Shown piece by piece: positions 1 through 6,799 of a stretch of 12,050 bases of DNA. The position numbers and the translations under genes were made by a program. Every line of letters begins with the position of its first letter. Positions within the stretch are counted from its first letter, which is position 1. Location: the NCBI GenBank assembly GCA_016934875.1, contig JAFGSC010000006.1:1-12050 (forward strand). The letters run 5' to 3'. The notes below the pieces were generated by a model. The model was not told where the DNA came from. It saw only the letters and a program-made list of their open reading frames with translations, and did no database searches. Origin of the DNA: Candidatus Atribacteria bacterium (GTDB lineage: Bacteria; Atribacterota; Phoenicimicrobiia; Phoenicimicrobiales; Stramentimicrobiaceae).

Positions 1-94
1 AAATGCAGAAGGTTATATCAGGATTTCCTATGCTACATCATTGGAAAAATTAATGGAAGGAATGAATCGTCTGGAAAAATACTTTCTCAAATAA
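1..94 (+). CDS. PLP-dependent class I/II aminotransferase, C-terminal end (partial)
   Basis: Only the last 30 codons and the TAA stop (92-94) are in the window, read in the frame starting at base 2. The peptide contains GYIRISYATS followed by LEKLMEGMNRL. This matches the end of fold-type I aminotransferases (aspartate, aromatic or MalY/PatA-like), where the arginine of the YIRISYA motif binds the substrate alpha-carboxylate and the closing amphipathic helix carries the LxEGMxRL pattern. The reaction would be PLP-dependent transamination in the cytoplasm; the substrate cannot be told from this fragment. The gene converges on the minus-strand symporter, whose stop is at 190, with a small hairpin in between. 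The family call is good; any subfamily name would be a guess. Confidence 0.8.
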   Translation, partial: NAEGYIRISYATSLEKLMEGMNRLEKYFLK

Positions 95-115
95 AATCAA
101 TCATCATTGAGAAAG

Positions 116-131
116 AAACCTGCAAAGGTTT
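116..131. terminator. Small hairpin between convergent genes, possible bidirectional terminator
   Basis: AAACCT and AGGTTT form a perfect 6-bp stem with a GCAA loop. It lies between the aminotransferase stop (plus) and the symporter stop (minus). On the minus strand it is followed by CTTTCTC, on the plus strand by TATCT. The stem is short with only two G:C pairs, so it is a weak candidate supported mainly by position. Confidence 0.3.
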
Positions 132-189
132 TATCTGCGTAGTTATTCTCGAGTTAAACTTTAATAGAGATGTACCATTGCCTATTGCT

Positions 190-1596
190 TTAACCCTTTT
201 CATTTTTTGAGAATCTTATCTCGCTGATTGTGAAAAAGATAACTGTCGATAAAAAAAGGCACCATGCTCCCGGCCAGATACCCAAAGGGAAATATCCAGT
301 AAAATACATTATCACCGTTGATAACCCACCTACAATAATACTGCTAATTGAAGCGATCCGATCTCTTTTTCCCCAAAAAATACCAAAATAGCTGGGAACC
401 AGAGCCAATAATCCAGCAGAAGACATAACCGATAACTCAACGATAACACCAAACTGTCCTAAAGAAAATAAAAAGGCTAATAAAGCTATGATTGGGACCA
501 TCATCTTCCCAAATAACAACCTTTTCTTTTCATCAACCGTAAATATTTTTTCATATATATCAATAGTACACATTGAACTCAGGGTAAGAATGATCGAATT
601 AACCGTAGATACTGATGCTGCGACAATTCCTAGAAATGAGAACATAGCCAAAGCGATCGGTGCTTGATCTAAAATCAAAGGTGTAATTCTATCCGTATTC
701 GTAATGTTCGGAAAGATATGTCTTGCAGCTAACCCAAGATGCGTTACGATTAAGGTATATAGGAGACCAAACACTGCAAAACCAATGATCATGATCTTCA
801 AGCTTTTTTTATCCCTAGCGATAAACATTCTCTGGGATACCTGTGGATTGGTCATAGCAAAAAATAACCAGGGTATTGTCAAACCCAGGAACTTTTGATA
901 GGGCATTTTGTTAGCTAATAATAAATCAGGATGTTCGTTTTGAAAAATATGAAAAAACTGGCTAAATCCTCCAAAAAAATAATGTATCACGTAATATAAA
1001 AGAAAAACCGAGGAAATAAGCATAATCATTGCTTGCAGTGCATCCGTCCAAGCTACTGAGCGCATACCTGCCCACAAAGTAAACACGATTATAATGATGA
1101 ATGTTAAAAGAACACCCATTTGATAGGGAATACCGGTCAATGTCTCTAATAAATACCCGATACCGGTAAACTGAACGGACATATACGGAATGAGCATCAA
1201 CAAACAATAAACTGTGGTAATTCCTCCCAATAATGGACTTTGGTAAACTTTGCTTAGCAATTCTACTGGGGTAATACATTCATATTGCTTCCCCATTTCC
1301 CAAAAATAGGGTGCGAATAATACTAACAATAAAATTGTACCCATTAAATAGGATAATTCGAAGCCCATTGCGCTTATTCCTACAGAATAGGTCATCCCTA
1401 CTAATCCAACCATCATAAAAGCACTGTAGGTTGTAGCACTGTAAGTCATTGCAGCGATAAATCCCCCAATGGTTCGATTCGCTATAAAGTATTCAGCAAT
1501 CCCTGGGCCTGTCTTTTTCTTAGCTAAAAAAGAGACTACGCAGCCAAGAATAAACCATAAAACAATACCCATTATCATAATGAATGAACGTGTCAC
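190..1596 (-). CDS. Sodium:solute symporter (SSS family) integral membrane protein
   Basis: A 468-residue, very hydrophobic protein with the length and helix density expected of the SSS/SLC5 family, which drives solute uptake with the sodium gradient. Visible family marks are YFIANRTIGG (about 36-45) leading into the first unwound helix region, the loop motif GMRSVAWTDALQ (177-188), which corresponds to the SSS G-x3-VxWTDxxQ signature, and AASVSTVNS in the second half, resembling the Na2-site helix. The GTG start at 1594-1596 overlaps the preceding stop as GTGA and has GGAG seven bases upstream, so translation is probably coupled to the small membrane protein before it. The substrate is unknown; relatives carry proline, pantothenate, sugars, carboxylates or nucleosides. 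Nothing looks truncated. Confidence 0.9.
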   Translation of the reverse strand: MTRSFIMIMGIVLWFILGCVVSFLAKKKTGPGIAEYFIANRTIGGFIAAMTYSATTYSAFMMVGLVGMTYSVGISAMGFELSYLMGTILLLVLFAPYFWEMGKQYECITPVELLSKVYQSPLLGGITTVYCLLMLIPYMSVQFTGIGYLLETLTGIPYQMGVLLTFIIIIVFTLWAGMRSVAWTDALQAMIMLISSVFLLYYVIHYFFGGFSQFFHIFQNEHPDLLLANKMPYQKFLGLTIPWLFFAMTNPQVSQRMFIARDKKSLKIMIIGFAVFGLLYTLIVTHLGLAARHIFPNITNTDRITPLILDQAPIALAMFSFLGIVAASVSTVNSIILTLSSMCTIDIYEKIFTVDEKKRLLFGKMMVPIIALLAFLFSLGQFGVIVELSVMSSAGLLALVPSYFGIFWGKRDRIASISSIIVGGLSTVIMYFTGYFPLGIWPGAWCLFLSTVIFFTISEIRFSKNEKG

Positions 1597-1775
1597 TGAT
1601 GATCTCCAATCCTAACGATCCCATAGAAAATCGTTATGACTGCCAAAATAATCCAAAACAAATATGCCCCTTTAAAGGTAGCTGGTAATAAAAAAGGAAT
1701 TGTCAGGCTTGTAATAATTAAAATTAAAAAAATCAACAAAGGTTTTTTAATCACTTTAAGATCAATTTTAACCAC
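1593..1775 (-). CDS. Small two-helix membrane protein paired with the symporter
   Basis: A 60-residue protein with two hydrophobic helices (about residues 10-28 and 33-50), a lysine-rich amino end (VKIDLKVIKK) and a short polar tail. I chose the GTG at 1773-1775 because GGAGAGGTG lies five bases before it (1781-1789). The ATG upstream at 1806-1808 would add 11 residues and overlap the phosphatase gene. The stop overlaps the symporter GTG by four bases. Short two-helix proteins encoded directly before SSS symporters are known (DUF3311-like, or the YhdT partner of PanF), and this one has that size, topology and position. Membership of either family is inferred and not proven from sequence. A likely job is assembly or regulation of the symporter. 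Confidence 0.7.
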   Translation of the reverse strand: MVKIDLKVIKKPLLIFLILIITSLTIPFLLPATFKGAYLFWIILAVITIFYGIVRIGDHQ

Positions 1776-1780
1776 GTTTA

Positions 1781-1789
1781 CACCTCTCC
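1781..1789 (-). promoter_or_regulatory. Ribosome binding site that fixes the GTG start of the small membrane protein
   Basis: GGAGAGGTG on the minus strand, five bases before GTG (1775-1773). It favours the 60-residue form over the longer 71-residue reading that starts at an ATG inside the phosphatase gene. Confidence 0.6.
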
Positions 1790-1798
1790 AATAAAAAA

Positions 1799-2449
1799 TC
1801 ATTGCCATTCAGAAATAAATTCTGTAAGATGTTTTGTCTGGTTCAGCTGGATGAGACTAAAGCCTCTTCGTTTTTCATAATGGATAACACTGTAAGAAGC
1901 AGTATCTACGTGAACTCTCCAGAAATATGGCTTCTTTATTCCTATACAAGAGGCAATTAAAGGCTTCAGAACAGCTCGATGGGATACAATGATCACTGTC
2001 TTACCTGAAAATTCTTTTATGATATCATCCAAGTCTTTCCTAGATCTAGCCTGAACCTTATCTAAGGATTCCATGCCTGGAAAACTCAGTTTTTCAGGTT
2101 CTTTTAACCAGACCTGCCATTGTTCAGGATACTTTTCAGCTATATATAACTTAGATTTGCCTTCCCAGGAACCAAGTTCAATGTTATTCATTCCATAACG
2201 CTCTTCAACTTGAATATTACATTCCTGGCTTATGGCTTCTGCTGTCTGCCTAGCTCGTATTAAGGGGCTGGTAAAGATCTTTATGGGTTGAAATGACTTC
2301 AACTCCTTCGCTAATTCTCTTGCCTGATTAAAACCTTCCTTATTCAAGGGAAAATCACTTCTGCCACGAAATAAATCTTCTCTATTACCTTGGCATTCCC
2401 CGTGTCGCACTAATATAATCTTTGTTCTTTGTAGATCATTATGTCCCAT
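1799..2449 (-). CDS. Histidine phosphatase (phosphoglycerate mutase/CobC-like family)
   Basis: A 216-residue cytoplasmic protein with the complete branch-1 histidine phosphatase core. It has LVRHGE with the phosphorylated His16 between Arg15 and Gly17, FRGRSDFPLN (27-36), SPLIRARQTA with Arg65, the acid/base Glu91 in IELGSWEG, and the second histidine His157 in IIVSHR. Length and motif spacing match the GpmB/CobC/PhoE group, which removes phosphate from small metabolites (phosphosugars, alpha-ribazole phosphate). The substrate cannot be read from sequence, and no cobalamin genes are nearby to support a CobC assignment. It is the first gene of the three-gene minus-strand operon with the small membrane protein and the symporter, so a role in handling the imported solute is possible but unproven. 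The ribosome site before the ATG is weak (AAAGG at some distance). Confidence 0.88.
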   Translation of the reverse strand: MGHNDLQRTKIILVRHGECQGNREDLFRGRSDFPLNKEGFNQARELAKELKSFQPIKIFTSPLIRARQTAEAISQECNIQVEERYGMNNIELGSWEGKSKLYIAEKYPEQWQVWLKEPEKLSFPGMESLDKVQARSRKDLDDIIKEFSGKTVIIVSHRAVLKPLIASCIGIKKPYFWRVHVDTASYSVIHYEKRRGFSLIQLNQTKHLTEFISEWQ

Positions 2450-2475
2450 ATACTCACAAACCTTTATATCAATAT

Positions 2476-2509
2476 ATTATACATTATAAGATGTTATTTT
2501 AAAAAACAA
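2476..2509 (-). promoter_or_regulatory. Candidate promoter of the phosphatase-symporter operon
   Basis: On the minus strand two TATAAT hexamers lie side by side (2483-2488 and 2476-2481), about 27-40 bases before the phosphatase ATG. A TTGTTT -35-like element (2504-2509) sits 15 bases upstream of the first. The -10 match is perfect; the -35 is weak and the spacing short, and the region is AT-rich, so this is tentative. Confidence 0.35.
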
Positions 2510-2673
2510 AAAAAATGATTTCAAAGTTTCACCTGCTCACCAGTATATTATCAGTTTCTTTGCTTCCAGAACAAGAGAGGATCATCAAAAACCTATGAAT
2601 ACAGTTAGCGTTTTTGAATATCAAACAAATGATCAGGTAAAGGAAAACGGAATTAAATAGAATCATCTTGGCC

Positions 2674-3933
2674 TTAGCCTACCGACTGTTTGGCAATATT
2701 AAAAACCTCATTTTTCAGATAATGAACGGCTTGTACCCATTTATAGGCTGAAATATGTTGATTCTTAAATATAAACCGAAATATATCTTCATTATAGCCA
2801 AATTCTAGCACTGCATGAAATTGTACATTCATACCAGTAATCTTCTTTAATTCGAATTGATATTTTTTACCTTCGAAAACCGTAAAAAATATTTTCATTT
2901 GCTTTAGGCTTAACCTCCCCAGCCCAATCGACATGAACGGCTTCGTAAAACTTCCTTCGAGTAATTCTACATTTTCATCTTCCAGAAGAATCCCTTGATC
3001 ATCCTCTGTTAATTTTCTCATGATATAATCTTTTAAAAAACGATTTTGCCAGCGATTCCAATCTCTAACATTGTCAAAATATAACTTCTTCTGAAGACCT
3101 TTCAGAAATCCATATTGATTATAGATAACTCGATAGTTACACTGAGCACAATATAAAACATTTTCATGGGACACAAGGGTATTGAACGACTTACAATGAG
3201 GGCATGCAAACAGTAAGTGTTCTAAGTGTTCTGCCAAATGATCCCCTAAATAGGTATTTAAATATTCTTTCTGGTAATTCATCTCGTCATGGAAGAAAAA
3301 TTTTTTAACCTTTTTTGCGATCTCTTGCACAGCCAATTCTTGGACTTCGTTCCCGGTAATACATACCTGATAAGATAAACTAACCCTCCCTCTTCTAGGT
3401 GCCCTTGCCCAACGGGGATAGGCTAAATAACCACCTTTTATTTTTGCTATTACGACCGGTACATTAAGCTTTTTAATCAATTTTGAAGTGGAATGCAGAA
3501 TTAATTCATTCGTTGTTCCATCCCACTTACGTTCTCCTTCCGGGAAAACTCCCAAAATTCTTCCATTTTCTTTCGCTCGAATCATTCTTTTTATTGGGGA
3601 ATAATGAGAAACAAATCTTTTTTTGGGAATAGAGCCCGCCAGATTTAAAAAAAAGCGCAGGATAGGATTTCTAAAGTATACGGATTCCGCAATATAACAA
3701 ATAGGTTCATTAATAAATAGATTGACTAAAAAAGGATCCCAATAAGTTACATGATTAGCTAAGATTAGATAAGGTGGCTTTAAATCTTTGGTTTCATTTT
3801 CTTCTAGATGTATATCAATTTTAAAATTCAAATATTTTCTAATTACACTAAATAATGTTTTCCCTATTATGCGATTTGGCTTTTTAACTTCTTTATAATA
3901 ATCCATTTTTGAAACTATATCCTTACTAAACAT
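2674..3933 (-). CDS. PlsC-type lysophospholipid acyltransferase with zinc ribbon and PH-like C-terminus
   Basis: A 419-residue protein. The N-terminal part (about 25-215) is an acyltransferase of the 1-acylglycerol-3-phosphate type: NHVTYWD (60-66) gives the catalytic HxxxxD, FPEGER (130-135) is the substrate-phosphate motif, and VPVVIAKIKG (158-167) is the last block. A four-cysteine zinc ribbon follows, with CPHC at 244-247 and CAQC at 262-265. The last ~110 residues are rich in beta-strand patterns and resemble a PH/GRAM-like domain. The expected reaction is acyl transfer to a lysophospholipid or similar lipid at the inner membrane face. The acyltransferase-ribbon-PH order resembles proteins I recall from Clostridia; the ribbon may bind metal for folding or partner contact. 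The ATG has GGA five bases upstream. It appears to be transcribed alone from its own promoter. Confidence 0.88.
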   Translation of the reverse strand: MFSKDIVSKMDYYKEVKKPNRIIGKTLFSVIRKYLNFKIDIHLEENETKDLKPPYLILANHVTYWDPFLVNLFINEPICYIAESVYFRNPILRFFLNLAGSIPKKRFVSHYSPIKRMIRAKENGRILGVFPEGERKWDGTTNELILHSTSKLIKKLNVPVVIAKIKGGYLAYPRWARAPRRGRVSLSYQVCITGNEVQELAVQEIAKKVKKFFFHDEMNYQKEYLNTYLGDHLAEHLEHLLFACPHCKSFNTLVSHENVLYCAQCNYRVIYNQYGFLKGLQKKLYFDNVRDWNRWQNRFLKDYIMRKLTEDDQGILLEDENVELLEGSFTKPFMSIGLGRLSLKQMKIFFTVFEGKKYQFELKKITGMNVQFHAVLEFGYNEDIFRFIFKNQHISAYKWVQAVHYLKNEVFNIAKQSVG

Positions 3934-4073
3934 TTTATTCCAAACACATCAAAACTATATATCCTAATTCCGTCACAAACGAAAAATTTCACACCTCAAT
4001 CAGCCTTCCAGCACATCGGAATAGGACACTAACAACTTTATTCCTTTTAATTTTAATAAAAAATTTCTACCAT

Positions 4074-4101
4074 TTTATATTGAGTAACCCATATAAGTCA
4101 A
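4074..4101 (-). promoter_or_regulatory. Promoter for the acyltransferase gene
   Basis: On the minus strand TTGACT (4101-4096) and TATAAA (4079-4074) are separated by 16 bases; each hexamer matches the sigma-70 consensus at five of six positions. It lies directly behind the frameshifted OB-fold gene and would give a leader of roughly 130 bases before the acyltransferase ATG at 3933. Confidence 0.5.
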
Positions 4102-4103
4102 CT

Positions 4104-4445
4104 TCAATTGATCAACCGTATCATTTGGGGTAATTTAATCATCATTTGCAGCTTATCTTTGTGGAATTGAACCAAACCATTTCCTGTATTTTTTTATTTA
4201 AATAATACTTGGAAGGGGGTTGAAAAAATAAATGATAATTCTCTTGAAAGATCACTAAATCAAGCGTATTTTGCCAATCAAAATCAAAATTCAAAAAGCA
4301 AACATTGCCGGAGTCATGGGTTCTTACAACAGTTCCTTCAACCGTTACCATTTGATTAATATAATTTTTTGCCTCTTTCCAGAAAATTATTGAACGAAAT
4401 TGGTCTTCTTCGATTTGGGTAGGAAGGAAAATATCGAAAATCCAT
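4104..4445 (-). pseudogene. OB-fold protein gene interrupted by two frameshifts
   Basis: A good start exists: AAGGAGG (4456-4450), four bases, then ATG (4445-4443). That frame stops after 29 codons at 4356. The next frame carries IEEDQFRSIIFWKEAKNYI, then VTVEGTVVRTHDSGNVCFLNF and PPSKYYLNKK, down to a run of seven A at 4195-4189. Past that run, the third frame gives TGNGLVQFHKDKLQMMIKL and ends in PQMIRLIN at a TGA at 4106-4104. Joined, these pieces form one complete small OB-fold domain of the kind seen in nuclease-associated or nucleic-acid-binding proteins (WxEAxxY...VEGxVVxTxxSG...FLNF...LGK...TGxVQxYKGKxQIIV). One shift is needed near the T4 run just after the start, and one at the A7 run. 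The gene may be decayed or may contain sequencing indels. It follows the M48-like gene by 21 bases, probably as one operon. Confidence 0.65.
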
Positions 4446-4449
4446 AAAG

Positions 4450-4456
4450 CCTCCTT
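4450..4456 (-). promoter_or_regulatory. Strong ribosome binding site before the OB-fold gene start
   Basis: AAGGAGG on the minus strand, four bases before ATG (4445-4443). It marks the intended start of the OB-fold gene even though that frame closes after 29 codons, and so supports the frameshift reading. Confidence 0.6.
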
Positions 4457-4466
4457 ACCGAAAATA

Positions 4467-5336
4467 TCAATGAATTTTGTTCAAGAGAATCCATTGGATT
4501 CTCTTCTCAAAAGATGGCCTGAGCATAAACAACTGGTCTATTTTAAAAAGCTTAACAGGCTGAACAAGCCAATATTCCGGTTCTGCCAGTAGGGACAAAT
4601 TTTGTTCAATTTTTTGATTATAGTCATTTATTTTTTGCAATATTGCCTTCATTGCTCCTAGGTCTATTATCTTACTAGAATATAAGTCAGCGTTCTTGTA
4701 GAAGTTAACAATCAGAGGTGCAGCAAAAATAGAACCTATTTTTTCAGGGACTCTAAGAATGGTCCCTACGAGTATAAAAAAAGCTCCGAGAATGTAACCA
4801 AAAAAACTAAATGCCCTATGATTTGTAACTTTCCTTATCCTTAAAAAGCCCCTGCCTAAAAAAAGCACTATATAGCCCATCGATTTATAAAAACTGGCAA
4901 TACCAAACATTAAATTTCTTTTTAAATCATTTTGATTCTTCTTTTGAAAAAGTGTAAAAGAAAAAATATATTCCAAATCTTTATCGCTGAGTAATTGATC
5001 TCGATAGGCATCAAGTATCCCAGATGTTAGCCCAATGCAATGCTTATTCATTGAAGAATAATAAATAGCATTCATTTGAACGGTTCTTATCCGATAGATT
5101 CCAGGTATTTTTTTAAAGCCATAATGATCTGCCATTCTCTCTAAAATAGCATTCAACTTCTGGTCATCAACCAAACCCTGGCTTCTAAACAGAATGGGTG
5201 GAAAGACAAATACACTCAATAGCACAGCAATGATGCTGGACAGTACTATTCTAATTCCAGTCAATAGACTTATAGAATCTATGGTAGACCAAAAACGGAT
5301 GACTACTGAAGGGTAAAAGACAATACTTGTTACCAT
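4467..5336 (-). CDS. M48 peptidase-like membrane protein lacking the HExxH active site
   Basis: A protein of at least 289 residues with the M48 (HtpX/Ste24-like) layout. It has an N-terminal membrane helix (about 30-48), MNAIYYSSMNKHCIGLTSGIL (88-108, the conserved NAFY...IGLTSGIL block), a central pair of hydrophobic stretches (152-162 and 178-194), a late AD motif (216-217), and RPSFEKRI near the end, where M48 proteins have HPSxExRI. At the zinc site, LEYIFSFTLFQKKNQND (121-137) aligns with the usual LExVxxHELGHxxNxD, so His-Glu-x-x-His is replaced by Phe127-Thr128-Leu-Phe-Gln131. The ExxAD glutamate is also missing. Proteolysis is therefore not expected. The ATG at 5336 has no ribosome site; 18 more codons (5390-5337, encoding LRLIKAFEWFYIILLF) are open upstream, but without ATG, GTG or TTG. 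The real start may be the CTG at 5384 behind AAAGGA, or it may have been lost. Confidence 0.72.
   Translation of the reverse strand: MVTSIVFYPSVVIRFWSTIDSISLLTGIRIVLSSIIAVLLSVFVFPPILFRSQGLVDDQKLNAILERMADHYGFKKIPGIYRIRTVQMNAIYYSSMNKHCIGLTSGILDAYRDQLLSDKDLEYIFSFTLFQKKNQNDLKRNLMFGIASFYKSMGYIVLFLGRGFLRIRKVTNHRAFSFFGYILGAFFILVGTILRVPEKIGSIFAAPLIVNFYKNADLYSSKIIDLGAMKAILQKINDYNQKIEQNLSLLAEPEYWLVQPVKLFKIDQLFMLRPSFEKRIQWILLNKIH
4483..4505. repeat. Perfect 10-bp inverted repeat at the 3' end of the M48-like gene
   Basis: AAGAGAATCC (4483-4492) and GGATTCTCTT (4496-4505) form a perfect 10-bp stem with a three-base loop. It lies within the last codons of the M48-like gene and 27 bases before the ribosome site of the OB-fold gene. 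No T-run follows on either strand, so it is not a standard terminator. It may affect mRNA processing between the two genes or be chance within coding sequence. A 14-base part recurs at 11948-11961. Confidence 0.5.
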
Positions 5337-5695
5337 GAATAATAAGATAATATAAAACCACTCAAATGCTTTTATAAGTCGCAGTTCAAATCATTCCTTT
5401 CTGACAGCAATATTTTCGCCCTATTTATTTCGAATACCATCGATTACCAAATAATCCTCATACCTATTTTATAAATTTATCAACATTATAACAAAATGAA
5501 CGTATAATAATCAGTTCTCACAATAAAATATTTCCATAAGTACTATCTTTCTTTTAAAAACTATTATAAAATTATCAGAATTGGCTTCATTTTTTTTATA
5601 AATAACAAAAATAAATCAATTGATCCATTATATTTAATCATGATCGCAAGATTATAGAATTGACCATATTTTTTATTCAATTGGGTATAGGTATA
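5337..5695. other. AT-rich divergent intergenic region
   Basis: This 359-base stretch separates the minus-strand M48-like gene from the plus-strand EamA transporter. Bases 5337-5390 still read open in the M48-like frame. The rest is very AT-rich with no coding pattern that I can support. A minus-strand promoter candidate lies at 5485-5513. For the plus-strand transporter I found no convincing -35/-10 pair; TTGACC at 5660 has no -10 at the right distance. Confidence 0.6.
5485..5513 (-). promoter_or_regulatory. Candidate extended -10 promoter for the M48-like/OB-fold pair
   Basis: On the minus strand TGTTATAAT gives a TGn-extended -10 (hexamer 5490-5485). A poor -35 (TGATTA, 5513-5508) lies 17 bases upstream. 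The predicted transcript would start about 90-140 bases before the likely M48-like start. Confidence 0.35.
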
Positions 5696-6601
5696 ATGAA
5701 AAATTTATCTCAAATCACAAAAATTTATCTCAAACTAACCCTGGTTTCAATTTTTTTTGCCAGTAACTTTATTGTTGCTCGCTTAATGTCAACACGGATA
5801 TCTCCTATAACTTCTTCAGCTATGCGCTTTGTGATTGCCTCCTGTGTATTAGTTATCATTGTTTTTCAAAAATACCGTACATTACCAAAAATTAACCCCT
5901 ATCAACTAAAAATTATCTTTCTTTTGGGAATCATTGGAATTGCCGGAGATACTTTTTGTTTTTTTTCCGGACTTAAATATACAACTGCCAGTAAGGCTTC
6001 CATTATTGTTGCGCTCAATCCTGTATTCTTAGCATTGTTCTCTAGGATTTTCTTTAAGGAAAAATTACAGATCCTAAAACTAACCGGTATTTTCATTTCT
6101 TTCATTGGTGCCGTTATAGTAATTTCCAATGGTGCAGTTTTATCAATGGCTATGGGAAATATCGGCTTAGGAGAATTATACATTCTCGGATCTGTAATAT
6201 GCTGGGTCATTTTTAGTTTAATGGGAAAATCAATTAATCGTACAATGGATTCAATCATTATTTTATGTTACGCAAGTATTGTAGGTTCAATCATCTTAGC
6301 AGGAATTGCTTTTGGATCTGGGGCCTTAATTGATTTAAAAAACTTGAATATACCCACTTTGCTTGGTTCATTATCTATTGGAATTTTAGGCACAGCAATT
6401 AGCTATCAATTTTACTATGAAGCAATTTATTTTCTTGGTGCCAGCCGTTCAGGTATTTTTTTAAACCTGATTCCTGTTTTTGCTACAATTGGAGGAATTC
6501 TTGTTCTAGGAGAGCACTTGAGATCAGCGTTTATCATTGGAGCAATGATGGTTCTAAGCGGTGTGCTTATCACAAACTTTCATAATAATCACAATAATTA
6601 G
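5696..6601 (+). CDS. DMT-superfamily EamA transporter (10 membrane helices)
   Basis: A 301-residue inner-membrane protein built from two tandem EamA repeats (about 8-140 and 155-293), with ten hydrophobic helices as expected for RhaT/YdcZ-RarD-like drug/metabolite transporters. Each repeat closes with the usual pattern: ASIIVALNPVFLALFSRIFF followed by KEKLQILKLTG in the first, and GIFLNLIPVFATIGGILVLG then EHLRSAFIIGAMM in the second. The family exports amino acids, metabolites or drugs; no substrate can be named. I chose the ATG at 5696, with a weak AGG four bases before it. A TTG at 5660 would add 12 residues with no ribosome site. The gene stands alone between the divergent M48-like gene and the sugar cluster, and no paired regulator is visible. 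Confidence 0.88.
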   Translation: MKNLSQITKIYLKLTLVSIFFASNFIVARLMSTRISPITSSAMRFVIASCVLVIIVFQKYRTLPKINPYQLKIIFLLGIIGIAGDTFCFFSGLKYTTASKASIIVALNPVFLALFSRIFFKEKLQILKLTGIFISFIGAVIVISNGAVLSMAMGNIGLGELYILGSVICWVIFSLMGKSINRTMDSIIILCYASIVGSIILAGIAFGSGALIDLKNLNIPTLLGSLSIGILGTAISYQFYYEAIYFLGASRSGIFLNLIPVFATIGGILVLGEHLRSAFIIGAMMVLSGVLITNFHNNHNN

Positions 6602-6710
6602 CCTCAAATATTGCGTTTTAGAAGCAAATAGAAGTAAAGAATCATCTTATTGTTTGCCTTATTTTAATTCTCAATACTATCCGATATTTAAGAACTTTCG
6701 CAAAAAAGAC

Positions 6711-6739
6711 TAGGTGATCATGATAAAATCTGCTATAAT
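6711..6739 (+). promoter_or_regulatory. Candidate extended -10 promoter for the sugar uptake cluster
   Basis: TGCTATAAT (6731-6739) is a perfect -10 with the TGn extension. The -35 region 17 bases upstream reads TAGGTG and is poor, which extended -10 promoters tolerate. TGATCA (6715-6720) overlaps the -35/spacer and could be part of an operator, but it is too short to claim. The start codon at 6800 is about 55 bases downstream of the predicted transcript start. Confidence 0.45.
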
Positions 6740-6783
6740 TTGAATACTTGTTAATTGTGCGGTCATTAAGATTAAACATTAAA

Positions 6784-6790
6784 AAAGGAG
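6784..6790 (+). promoter_or_regulatory. Ribosome binding site that favours the TTG start at 6800
   Basis: AAAGGAG lies nine bases before TTG 6800, only three before TTG 6794 and 21 before ATG 6812. The middle TTG has the normal spacing and is chosen as the dehydrogenase start. Confidence 0.55.
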
Positions 6791-6799
6791 TCCTTGATA

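Noticed and set aside
704..898. Plus-strand open frame of 64 codons
   Set aside because: It lies antisense inside the symporter gene, has no ribosome site and no family resemblance.
962..1279. Second minus-strand open frame of 105 codons
   Set aside because: It is an alternative frame of the symporter gene, whose own frame carries the SSS signature.
2585..2617. TCAAAAAC and GTTTTTGA inverted repeat with a 17-base loop between the acyltransferase and phosphatase genes
   Set aside because: Long loop, almost no G:C pairs and no T-run after it, so it is not a credible terminator; likely AT-rich chance.
5660..5697. TTGACC and TATAAT before the EamA transporter as a promoter
   Set aside because: The hexamers are 26 bases apart and the TATAAT overlaps the chosen ATG, so the geometry is wrong.
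5902..6258. Minus-strand open frame of 118 codons
   Set aside because: Antisense to the EamA transporter; its residue make-up mirrors the hydrophobic codons of the real gene.
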